Source: Ulva prolifera
Taxonomy: Eukaryota; Chlorophyta; Ulvophyceae; Ulvales; Ulvaceae
DNA length: 64,000 bases
Direction: 5' to 3'
Assembly: GCA_023078555.1 (NCBI GenBank)
Contig: CM041198.1
Coordinates: 12,057,374-12,121,373, forward strand
A program made the translations under genes and the position numbers. Every line of letters starts with the position of its first letter. Position 1 is the first letter of the stretch. Shown here piece by piece: positions 22,301-34,542 of this stretch. The notes beneath the pieces are model-generated. The model was not told the origin of the DNA and did no database searches. It saw only the letters and a program-made list of their open reading frames with translations.

Positions 22301-24200
22301 ATGATGAGTGGCATGGCGAAGCTGGTCATAGCCATGTGGGCCGGGAGGCAGGGCGTGGGGCAAGGGATGGAGCAAGGGAATCCCGCGCTGACGCTTTGTC
22401 GCAAGGCCGGGGCCGGGGCAGACGTGCAGAAGGCCATGTGCGTGCTGGTGAGGGCAGAGCTGGCAGGAGCCGGCCATCTACATCTGCGCTGACGACTCCT
22501 GGAAGCAACACGCCACAGGCGTCATCCCGTGGTGAAGGTCATCTTGGTGATGCAGGGTCCACAACAGCGTCAGCGACAGCCTCTGATGCTGATGCTGCGG
22601 CAGTTGCTGCGGCAGCCAAGGTTGCCAAGGCCATGGAAGGATATGGTTTGGCCCTGCCCAGTGTGCTGGCAGCAAAGGGTATCAGCAAGGATGGTGGCAG
22701 CAAGAATTCCACTTCCAATGGTGTGGACGAGATATCGAGCTCAACATCACCTCCACTAGCTGCGACTGCCGCAGCTCAAGATGAATCAGCACTTTACAGC
22801 AGCTATGGTAGCGGAGCTGCTCTGATGCCTGCATCAGATGCAGTGCATACACTCGAGCGGATGGACAAGCGCGGCAGCATGTTCGATGGCAAGGAAGATG
22901 GTGAGCCGGCTGGTCTACTTGGTAATCTGCATTTTCATCTACATGTCTTTCTGTGCTGTCACGGCTGCTTATCGTGTCCAGATCCATGTTTTCTGATATG
23001 ACACTGTTTGCAGGAGAGGACCTGCTGCCCTCCAACATCTTCGGAGGAGATGATGCACCCTACTCCGGCGTCACTGGAAAGTCTTCTAGTACAGGTGTCG
23101 TGCCGACAAGGCCGTCACCCCTGCTGCCATTGCATGATACTGCATTTGGTCCTGCACTGGCTCCCCAGAGCAAGTCAGTCGCAGGCTCTGTGCACGTTTC
23201 AAGGGCGTTTTCATCACCAGATCATCCCAATGCCCTGCCCCTTGGTAGCCCTGCAGCATTTGGTGCCCCACCGCAGTCACACCAGAGTGTTCGAGACCGT
23301 CTGCCTGACGATGTTCCGCTGTGGGGGCGCTCTCATGACTGGGCACCCCCTCCGCCTCCTGCGTCACTGCACCACTCTAGCGATCTCCACCTTCACACTC
23401 CCTCATTCCATCCAGGAGACGTGTCTACGTACATGCCTTCGACTGCGCCCGCCCAGCCGGCCACTACCAGCAACCCCCCACCATCGTTCAACGCCTTTGG
23501 GTATCCAAGCTCAACTTATTCAAGCTTCGGCATGCAGCAGCCTCCTTATTCTCTCAACGCAGTTTTTCAGCAGCCTACGCAGCCGCTCCTGCCGACAAGC
23601 AAGCCCCCAGACTGGTCAAACAACGCGCACTCTGGTCTCGCGTGGCCCTCCGTTCCTCCCCCAGTTGCCAGCCACCCCAATAGTGTTCATCCAGTGATGA
23701 CATCTGACAATCAGCAGTTTGCTATGCGACCCACTGCTGCACATGGCGCATTCCAGCCAAAAGGCGCCACAGCTCAAGCACCCTCCATTCCAGTCACCCA
23801 TGCACATCAACGCCGTGTTGATGTTGAAGTGACCTTGCCAGACACGCTAGGTTTGGGCTCATCAGGCCCGAAGGTGTCGATGAATGCGAAGGCAGCTGTT
23901 ACGCCAGCTCCCTCGCTGTCTGGCAATTCTAATCCGCGCAGTGGTCGAGGCAGTCGTGGAAGCAGGGGCGGCAATGGCTCAGCACCCCCTCCCCCACCTC
24001 CACGGAACAGTGGAGGCCGAGGTGATGGCAACCAGCCCAGGTCACGGGGTCCAGATGCCGAGCGACAAGGCCAGAGTTCGGGCGGAGGCGGTGGAGGGTC
24101 CCGTCGACAGGGTTCCCGAAGTGGTAGAGGCCGAGGGCAGGGCCGCAGGGGCAGGGAACGTGCCGAGGCAGGGCCACCAGCTAGCGCAAGCGCAGTGTAG
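19345..24200 (+). CDS. MOS1/BAT2(PRRC2)-like low-complexity protein
   Basis: Exon 1 (19345-19491) encodes ANARRPGNWGSDPAREYRP and IGQRYGSVLVLSGPK before GTGAGC, resembling the BAT2_N region. Exon about 19905-19941 has PVPRPVNLPSQRK, the equivalent of KPINLPSQR in Arabidopsis MOS1. A later exon ends at 20489 with INAREFPSLAASKQ, equivalent to the 'DFPSL' motif. Further exons are about 20572-20651; 20732-21141 (Arg/Gly/Ser-rich); 21351-21617 (very acidic, then KPINHEKWQQRQ); 21811-22920 (EEEDRRRRERAEAKKREL coiled coil, proline runs); and 23012-24200 (Pro/Ser-rich, ending in RGG/RGR repeats). Stop TAG is at 24198. MOS1 modulates expression of an immune receptor gene in Arabidopsis and PRRC2 proteins bind translation factors; the algal role is unknown. 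Exons between 19941 and 20235 were not resolved. Confidence 0.65.
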
Positions 24201-25533
<1,333 letters not shown>

Positions 25534-27690
25534 TCACATTTTGCTGCCGCCTGCGCCAGCAGGCGACCCGGACTGCCGCATCCCAGCAGCGTTTCCGGCT
25601 TGGGAGAAGCCGCCGTCGCCACCAATTATCACCCCTGCCGGCGACGCCAGCGCCGTGCCTGCCGGTGACATGACTATGGGTGATGCCACCAGCGGCCCCG
25701 CTGGCGGTGTCGCAACGGAGCCGGATGGACTCTGCCCCGGGCGGCCACCTGCTGCACCGGCAGCAGGATCCGCTGTGGCGGACGCAGGCGCAACTGCAGG
25801 GTTTTGTGGCGCCGCGGGGGCGGTCCCGGTCGGCGCGACAGACTCTACTCGGGCTGGGAGCCGCTTCCACGGCTGCCCGCCGTGGGGCGCGCCGCCGGCG
25901 CAGCTGCGCAGTAGCTGCCGCAGCGGCTGCGGTGCCCAGAAGAGCTGCTGGGCGGTCGGCTCTGCCGGACGGCCGGGCTTGCTTGCCCGCCTATCGTCGA
26001 AGGGTGGCAACTCATGCGTGCCGCACGACGCGTCCAGCGCCTCCACCAGCATCAGCCCCCGCGCCCCCAAAATGTCTGACGAAGCAGACGCGCCCGGGCC
26101 CCCTCCCCTGCAGACACTCGGCAGCCTCACAGCTCAGACTCTAGCAATCAGGTACAGCAAGCAGACCGTGGTGCGCGGGCGCTTGCTCCAGGCACGCATG
26201 GTGACTCTCTAGCCAAGAGGGGGGCCGCACAATGCCTGCACGTCCCTGATTCGCTGGTGAGGCAACAGCCCGGATACCGCGTCGGGGCCGTAGCGTGCAC
26301 GCTTGCGTGCCAGGTGTGCGTTGGCGCCTCCCGCCTCTCGCAGCTCCTCCTGCATAGCACACAGCACGGCGTTCAAGCACGACAGGCCTGCGCGCACCTT
26401 CTCTGCAACTGCGCCCCTCCGCCGCATTGAGCAGCTCGACGAGGGCGGGAGAGGCTGCAGGGACCGCCATGAAGTAGCAGCTGGCAGGAGGAGGGGGGGA
26501 GGCGTGAGCAGGCGCACATGCCGCAGCACAGCAGGCGGAGCGCACGTGTCGGAATGCGTGTACAAACATCGGGCGGCTGGACGCCCGCTTCGCGCCAGAT
26601 ATCAGGGGCTGCATGCCATGGGGGCTGATGCCGTGCGTCGTGGGCTGCCGATCGCAGTGCAGCGTCGCCACGGCCGTGTGCATGGCGGCCTTCAGGCACA
26701 GGTACTCCTGGTTCTGTTGCATCTCCTCCTCCGTGGCTACCGGTGCGTTGATTGCGGCTGACATCTTGCGGATGCTCGCAGCGACGTCGCGGTGCGCAGG
26801 GGCGGGGATGCGCTCCATGCCGGCGACGGCGCCATTGGGCCCCCTCACGTCACGCTCCCGAAATACGTAGCGCACCTGCCACACACCGCCACCGTCCATG
26901 CGCTGGAGCGGCACACAGCGGCCGCGTGGAGGCACGCAAGCAGGGGTGAGGCTAGGCCCACTCACATGAGCCAACGGTGATATGCCGGATGCGCGTGGAT
27001 GCATGAGTGTGCGGCGGAGCCGCGCGCGGAGCAAGTGGGATGGCCTGGCGCCACGGCGGCGGCCACAAGGACGGCCCTGGGAAGGTGCATGCGCATTCAC
27101 AGGGTGAGACACAGCTGGTGTGGCCACGCGGTGCCAGAGTTCACAGCCGCCAAAACGGCCGTGGCTACCTCTGGGCTGCAGTTGCTTCAGGCCCTCTCAC
27201 CGCTGTGGAATACTGGCTGTGGTTCGAGTATGGCGCCATTATCAATATTCTGCTGTGTGCTTCCTGCGAACGCACACAGATTCATGCACGAGAGCTTGTG
27301 TTTTGCTGTGTGCTGCGTGCTACGTGCTACGGGGGCGCGGCGCACCCAGTCGCACCATGTGGGCACGAAGATGTGGTGGTCGAAGCTCATGCCGAAGCAG
27401 CGGCTGGTGATGCGGCTGCGATCCCGTGCGTCCTGCGGGCTATGCGCCAGCTGCAGCGTGCGCTGCAGGAAGACGCGCCAGAACTGACACACAGCGGACA
27501 CGAAGCGAGCCTCCAGGGCTGTGCACGCCCGCTGCACGAGCGCCGGCGCTCCCGGCGGCCCTGAGCCGCTTGCCGGCACCTGCACCGCTGCCCTGCACTC
27601 GCTTGCAATGCATGGCGTGCATGTGGCGCGTGTGCAGGGCTCGTGCACGGCCCTCGCACGGCAGCGGCGGAATGCGGGCATGAGCACACA
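25534..27690 (-). CDS. Unidentified multi-exon coding region
   Basis: Several minus-strand segments look coding but were not assigned to a family. About 27620-27330 has ACTALEARFVSAVCQFWRVF and ITSRCFGMSFDHHIFVP. About 26880-26570 has RYVFRERDVRGPNGAVAGME and AAINAPVATEEEMQQNQEYL. About 26400-26230 has KVRAGLSCLNAVLCAMQEEL and RKRARYGPDAVSGLLPHQR. The last, about 26080-25534, has ELPPFDDRRASKP followed by an Ala/Pro/Gly-rich tail with repeated SPAG motifs, ending GGSKM. They lie directly downstream of the MED16-like gene on the same strand, so this could be its 3' part or a separate gene. No function is proposed. Confidence 0.4.
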
Positions 27691-27929
27691 CATGCTGCTG
27701 AGCCATAGCCTGGCAAGACATCCGTCAGATCCAGGTGAGATCAGGTGTCCTTAGTATGACTCGTGGCCCACAGGCTGCAGCGCAAGGCAGGCACGATATC
27801 TCGATCCTAAAGTGCAGACTAGAGCATAACTGCCTGGCTCTGGGACTCAACCACGCAACAACTCTCGCACCATGCCCAGCTCGAGGCAAGCAATGACAGC
27901 CGTGGTGCACTCAGCCACGCGACGCAGGG

Positions 27930-30900
27930 TTACGGCACAGGCGGCAGAGGCGGATCGGGGTACGTGGCCGAGCGGGGGGGAGGGCGCCGCACGCGGAGGT
28001 TGGTGTGCAGGCGGATGAGCTTTTCCATGAGCTTCGCAAAGTAGGGGTCCCGCCCGCAGCGCACGCCCGCGCTGTGCCCCAGCAGCCACTCCGCGCCGTC
28101 GCCCTCCACCGCTTCGTACCGCCGCAACTCCAGCAGCATGTAATACATCAGCCCGACCGTCCATGCGAGCCACGGCTTGGCGAACTCCATGCGCCGCTTC
28201 AGAGCCGCCACCACCTGCGAGCGGAGCGCACGCGTGCGAGCCAACATCCCCAGAGCATGCATGCGTGCTGCACAAAACTTCTCGGCCACTGGCGACCACG
28301 GCGGCACACGCAGCGCGCACATGACGGGGACAGCGTGCGGCGGCAGATGCAGGCAGGCGGGGGGCCAAGTGGGTGCCGCAGGGGGCCACGCACCTTGTCG
28401 GGCAGCTGCAGTGCGGCGGCGTCGAGGCCGTGCGTGGGGCGCCAGCAGAGGCTCCACTGCGAGAGGTGGTCGAGCGCGAGCGCGAGTCGCTGCTTGATGC
28501 GCAGCTCCGCCACAAGCACCTCCACCTCCACCTGCTCCTCCTTGCTCGCCACTGCACCCCACAGCGTCAACGTCCCCACACCTCACGCCACCTCCAGCAC
28601 ACACTGCCCAGCATGTGCAAGCCTCGCAGCTGCTACACGAGGCCGTCACATGCTGACCGCCGCGGACAGCTTCTCTGAGCTTCGTAGTCTGAACACAGCG
28701 AGAAGAGGGTGTGGTGCGAGGGCAACTGTGCGCAGGGGTTAGGGTCTGGGCGGACCATGGAAGAGGAGGGGAACGACGGCGAGCTTGAGGGAGATGAGCT
28801 TGGCCTGCCGCATCATGAAGTCCGGCATGGCGGCCTTGAGCACGGCGCCGACGATGATGACGACGATGTGCGCCGTCACGCCGTGCCGCTGCCGCACGCA
28901 CCGCCACGTCAGCAGGTGCTCCACGTCTGCCAGTGAGTACCCGAGCTGCATTGCAAATGCGGCGCGGTAGCCCAGGTACACCCCTGCACACGGCGCCCGC
29001 GCTCGCCCAGCGTGGTGCAATGCAGGTGGGCCGCCGTGTGTTGCCCAGGCGCGACCTGGGAGCCTCGCGGAAAGGAGTCGGACAGGAGCTGGCGGAGAGC
29101 ACATGCATGGTCACGCTGCGGCTGCCCACGCCGCGCACGTGCCCCAGCGGGGTGTCCGCACCTTCCGCAATCGCGCTATGTAGGTCCGGCAGCGCTGGCA
29201 GCTGGGAGACAAAGGGACACGACGCCTCATATTTCTTCACAGCCGCCGCTGACAGCCGCACGCGCGGCGCAGCGTCGCTGCCGGGCAGCGCGGCGCTGCG
29301 CATGTGGGTGCCATCAGGGTTGGTCGCGCTGTACGAGGCGGCGTCACCGAGCGCGAGCAGTTCGACACGGCAGGTCCGCGCAAACACGCCCGCCGCGCCG
29401 GTCGGCCGCGTCTCCGACACCAGCGCCAGCAGCGCCGCACTCGCAGGCGTCCACTGCAGCTGCACCGCCGCGCTGCCCTGTGTCAGCCACGGCAGCGACG
29501 ACACCAATCGCACCTGCAGCCACCCCACGGGTGTTGCGGTGCACTGCCCCACTGCTCGCTGCTCAACAGCATAGTTGTTGCGTGCATCAGTGCAAAACTC
29601 CTCATGTTGTTTCAGCATGAGGTGGCAGAGCGGCAAGCATGCCGCTGGGCATCTGCTGCACCCTGCCCCGGCCTGAAAAGAGGTGCGCTGCAGCCGCAGC
29701 CGGTCGTCCACAGCAGGTGTGCAACTGTGCGTGCATGCTCATGGCATCCAGAACGGGGGAGAGCCCGTGTGCTGCTGACAAGGCTGCACACAGGACAGGG
29801 GCTGCGGCAGCGACTCCCAGCGCGCAGCACGCACCTTGATACGGCCCTGCCCGCTGTGTGTCTGCAGGTCCCGCACGTCCAGCACGACCACCACCGGCGG
29901 CTGGCCAGCATACAGGCAGCCTAGCACGGCCAGCATGGTGCCATCAGGGCTGAGGCAGCCCTGCGCCTGCTCCCGCCGCTCCGCCAGCTCCCCCGCCTGC
30001 GACTGCGCCTGTGGCAGCTGAACACTCTTTGACTCGAAGCTGCAGACGCCCTGCAGCGTGCTGGCGTCGGACACAGGCACACAGCGCACGATCCAGCCGC
30101 CGCCGGACGCGGTCGGCAGCTGCAGCAGCAGCAGCACGGAGCGCAGCAGGCGGTCGGGCATGCTGAAGACGCCGACGGGGCGCGCGCCGCCGGACAGCCG
30201 GAAGTCACGCGGTTCGCTGCACGGGTCGCAGCCAAAGCCGCTCTGCGGCGGACAGAACGGGCTCCCGATGAGGCTTGCGCACTGGATGTGCACGGGGGGG
30301 CCCGCGTCAGGGTGCGGCACAGTCATCGCGGTCGGGCTCTCCTGCCAGCCGTACACCGCGAGAATGATCTGCAGGCGGCCGCCCCAGGCGGCAGTGATGG
30401 CGCCGTTGCGGATGGAGGCCCCCTCTGGCAGCAACGCGCACTGCTGCGCCGTGCTGGGGTACCACGGCGCCAGGCCGGCAGCCTGCCCGGCCTCCCCCGG
30501 GCTGGACGGCCTCAAGCGGAAGGGCGAGAACTGGTACAGCGTGAGCTTCGCGTCGGAGGAGAGGACGGCGATCAGCGGCTTGCGCGGCCTGCATGCATGG
30601 TGCCGAAGCATGCAGCGCAGCCTGCTAGGGCGGCGTTGGGACGACTGAGTCAACAGTAGAGTAGCGACACCACACTGTTTGCATCCACTGGGCTCCCCTT
30701 GTTCTGCATGAGCATGCATGGGCTGGGCAGGCGCCAGGGGGGGGACCTCGTTAGCTATGGCAGGTCAGAGGGGTACCGCACCTGACCCACTCCTGGCGAG
30801 GGGGGCGTTGCCCGCTCTCCGCAGCGCCGGCGTCCTGGGTGGTGAGCGTGAGCTGCTCCTCCGCCGTGAAGGGCTCTGCTGAGGTGGCGATGGGTGAGAA

Positions 30901-31648
30901 CGGCGCTTGGTGGGAGGAGCTTGAGGGAGGCGTGGGGTGCGCATAGCAATGCTGATCGAGGAGGCTGGGCCATCGCAGGGATGGAGGAGGCTGCAGCCAC
31001 TCTGCGGCGGCGATGGTGCCACCGGACTCGGCTGCGCAGACTGCGTGGAAGTGCCACGTGTTGAAGAAGCGCCAATTGGTGCTGTGCGCGTCGCCCCTGC
31101 GTCGAATCGAGCTGTCCCCAGGCATGGCGAGCTTGCGTCAGCAGCTGCTAGGAGCTGTGTGCGCTTGATAGGGCTGCCGCATTGGCAGCCCCTCAGGACT
31201 GCTTGCAGGCAGCGGACTGCGAGCTGAGTGTGAACGCACACCTGTCTGGCGACGACATGCTGAGAACGCCCACGCGGTCCGAGCATTTAAACAACAGCAT
31301 CTCTTCGATTCCTATGGGGCTCCACTCGATGCTGTCGACGGGAGATGTCTCCAGGGCCTTGGGCATGCGAACCCATACCTGAGAAGAGGGCGAAGCCAGG
31401 GACACGATGAGAAAACACGCCCGACTTTCCGAGTCAATTCCGTATATCGCGATGAGACCAGAGTGCTTCGAGCATGCTGTTATCAAGGGCGTCTGAAAAG
31501 CACAGGAAAGCTGGATTTCCAGGGCTCGGTCGAGAGCATGCCCGCCATTCTCGCTCTGGAACATCATGGCTAAGGGCAGAACGCAATTAAATCGACTCAC
31601 GACTACATCCGCGGCGTTGCTGCAAACCTGATCACGATATGCACTCAT
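27930..31648 (-). CDS. MED16: Mediator subunit 16 (MED16/SFR6)-like
   Basis: MED16 is a WD40-type Mediator tail subunit in the nucleus; plant SFR6 is needed for cold, defence and nutrient transcription. ATG is at 31648. Segments in family order: VDSIEWSPIGIEEMLLFKCS (matches plant IEWSPxxCPRALL); FFNTWHFHAVCAAESGG; PLIAVLSSDAKLTLYQFSPF; a WD-like stretch with ITAAWGGRLQIILAVYGW; LSPDGTMLAVLGCLYAGQ. A helical C-terminal half follows: YRAAFAMQLGYSLADVEHLL, LSQWSLCWRPTHGLDAAAL (matching plant PWRVDGETITGI) and MYYMLLELRRYEAVEGDGAE. The frame stops at 27930 after a Pro-rich end. At least five exons were seen. Plant MED16 has a further C-terminal region not recognised here; it could lie in the exons at 25534-27690. 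Confidence 0.62.
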
Positions 31649-32605
31649 CCATTGTGGAGGGAAAATAGACGCGAGCGGAGCGCAAGGCCCACGCAAGGAA
31701 CGACGCAAACGCCGCAGAAGCGATGACACTGGCGCACATGTGGTGTTCGTCGTCAATGCTTGTTTTCAGTGCGGGCGGTACCAAGCAGCACTGGCGCCAC
31801 GCGTGTGCCGTACTCGGTGGACGAGTCACGGCAAGTCAGAACACTTGCCACCACGCATGGCGCGGTGTCCTTGCATAGGCGCACCGCAGCACCTCAAGAG
31901 GTGCACCGACACCCATGCATGCGGCAGCCACTTGCTCTGGCTCCTGCGTCAAGGCTGTATCGTTGGAGGCAAAGCTGTGCACGCACGTGCTGTGACGGGG
32001 GTGGGAAAAGTGTTTGCCTGCCCGGGCGGGCGTACGGCACAGTGCACAGTACAGAGCGAGGGCAAAGGCAACTGCGGTCGTTTGTGGCGGTAGAATGAGG
32101 AGTGGCGGGGGGTGGGGGGGTGGGGCACAGTCCGGCAGAGATTCTGAGTGTTGATGCGTTGTCGACCCCCCACGCCGCAGCCGGGTGCCAACAGAAGTGG
32201 CTGTACGCAGCAGTGCAGCAGGATGCGGAACCGCTGAAGCTGTGAGCATCCCGAAGCCGCTAGGGCGCCAATGGTATGCAAGCATGCATGAAACAATGTG
32301 ACATGATGACGCACAGCCATGTCCCCAGGGACACTGACAACTCCTGGGACCAACATGCGGACTGAGATATGTGTGCACCTGTGCATGCGACATCCCGTGC
32401 CAGGTGCCAACGAGTCCATGCTGCAGGGGTGGCACCTGCGAGGCAGCGGCGGGTCTGCAGCATGCCTGCGAGAGGGAGGAGGATGCTGGAGGAAACTTGG
32501 TGTGAGGCGGGACGCGGAGGCCATGCATGGCGGACGCCGGCAACCCCTGGGGCATCGCGTGCCGCAGAGCCCGGCCAGTCATCCTCTCGGGCCCCTCCCG
32601 CAGGT

Positions 32606-32636
<31 letters not shown>

Positions 32637-34542
32637 CCCGCCCACATACAGTCATGCGCAACTTCGTGGGGGGTTCCTGCTGGCTGCAGCTGTAAGCCTG
32701 CGCTGTCTGCTGCAACGGCTTTGACGATCATGCGACGATGGGCTGCGTGGTTGCTGACTGGCTGCTTCCTTGCGCAGCTGGATGCCTACGTTGTCTCTAA
32801 GTGTGAAGACGCTTTTGTGGCTTCTCATGTGCCGTGCGTTTGTCCATAGTGGGCGTGCGCGGAACTGGTGCATGTGTGGATTTGCAAGTGAATTCCTAGC
32901 AACGGCTCGATGCCCGGCCTCTGCCGTTTGTAACTACATACCATTGGTATATATTTACAGACATGGCTGCTTATGTGCAGCTTGCCATGGCACCGCAGAC
33001 GCATGCAAGTGTCCACCAAATCCCCCGCGCCCGGCATCAACTCCGCCCTGTGCAAAGGTGTAGCCCCGCTGTAGCTGGGGTGCCTGCCAGCTGCTGGTTT
33101 GGGGTGGCTGCCCCTTTGGCCCCCCTGCACACAACTGACCGCCCCGGGCGATCACTGGTCCCGCAGCGCAGTGTGAGACTCATTTGTTGCATCATGTAGC
33201 ACCTGCCGGGAGACGTGCCACCGCGATTCGTCCATGGCTATGGCCTGATCTGCCGTGTATGAAGATCATAAGTGGGGCCATTGCTATGCCTCTTGCACAC
33301 GAGCGTCCAGGAAGGATGCACAAGCAAGCTCCCGCTCTAGTGTGCCCCTCTTGACTACAAGACTTGAGTGTACATCTTAGCTGGCGTCCCTGCCAGAAAT
33401 GGTAATAGACACAATCCAGTGACCGAACACTGGTCAGCAGCAATGCTTCCACCAAGATGTAGCGAGAGACGTTCATTCATGATTGCAGCTACAAATGGAC
33501 CTCTCACAGCTTCCGGATCAGGGCAGCCTGCGTTAAGAGGCCAAGAGCTGACTAGTTGCGCAGTTGTTTTTGTTGTCGCCTAACACCAGAAGCACACGGT
33601 GTAGAGTGGACAACTGGCTGTACGCAAAGTACAGCCATCAGTTTGCACTCTGCAGCCACCGGTCGTCACAGGCACATAGCCGGCAAGGCAGGGCTTAAGC
33701 ATGTTCCCAGAGTACTGTAGCGGTTCACTCCGACTGATGCAGACCATGACTGAGCAGGAAACAGCATCTCACCCCAACTGGCATGTACCCAACATATCGG
33801 AAAATCATTGACATACGGTCGGACTGTCATGATTTGTTTTCATGCCCAGTGGGTGATGTGGATTGCAGTGTAGGCCAACGGCACGACGATCTCGATTGTT
33901 ACATCCATACTACATCAGTGTTTGACAGTAGCATGGCTATGATGGACAGCTTATTCAGAACCCTGAGGGGTGCTAGCTTGCTGTTATGCAGGTACAGTCA
34001 CCATACGATGTAGCTGCAGCCAAAATGTCAGTCAAGACTGCAAGTTCTACCACACTTGCGAGGATTTGTCAGAATGAACCCCACATGTGCATCTAACCGC
34101 ACCCCGCACCCCTTCACAATGCATCGCGACGCACATCATGCGTTGCTGCACAGTGGCATTCAGCCTCTTGATACCATACCCAGCTATGTACAGCCATACC
34201 AGCTTCCAGCTGAGGCAGACTGCGATACAACATGCATCTGCAGACGTGCAGATAGCCACAGAGCAACCTCTGGCTTCAGAGCAGTGGTTGGTTCAACAAT
34301 CTGCACCAGCGACTCACATTGGCTCTGCCATGTAGAGACCGCCCGTTCGACGTCCCTGTTATTGAAAGTGTGTCAACAAAAAAAATTTGGCATTAAAAAT
34401 CATGAGTACTGAAACCCGACGCAGTCCCAGCCGCTGTGCTGGAACACCCAGAATCCAGGTGCACACAAGGAATTTCAATGAGCGCCTCTCCCGTTCAGCA
34501 TCAGGGGCTGATAATTTGTAAACAAGAGGCGCCTCAACCTTC
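31649..34542. other. Long gap without a supported gene; contains poly-C tract
   Basis: No exon with family resemblance was found on either strand. A GC-rich left part (31700-32850) with short open frames gives way to lower-GC sequence (32900-34540), the latter including the 3' UTR of the PAN/CBM1 gene. A 27-nt C run follows an AG|GTGCG that looks like a donor site, which hints at an unrecognised transcript. Confidence 0.35.
32609..32635. repeat. 27-nt poly-C tract
   Basis: Uninterrupted C run on the plus strand, directly after GCAGGTGCG. Such tracts are prone to slippage and assembly error, so its length may not be exact. Confidence 0.9.
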
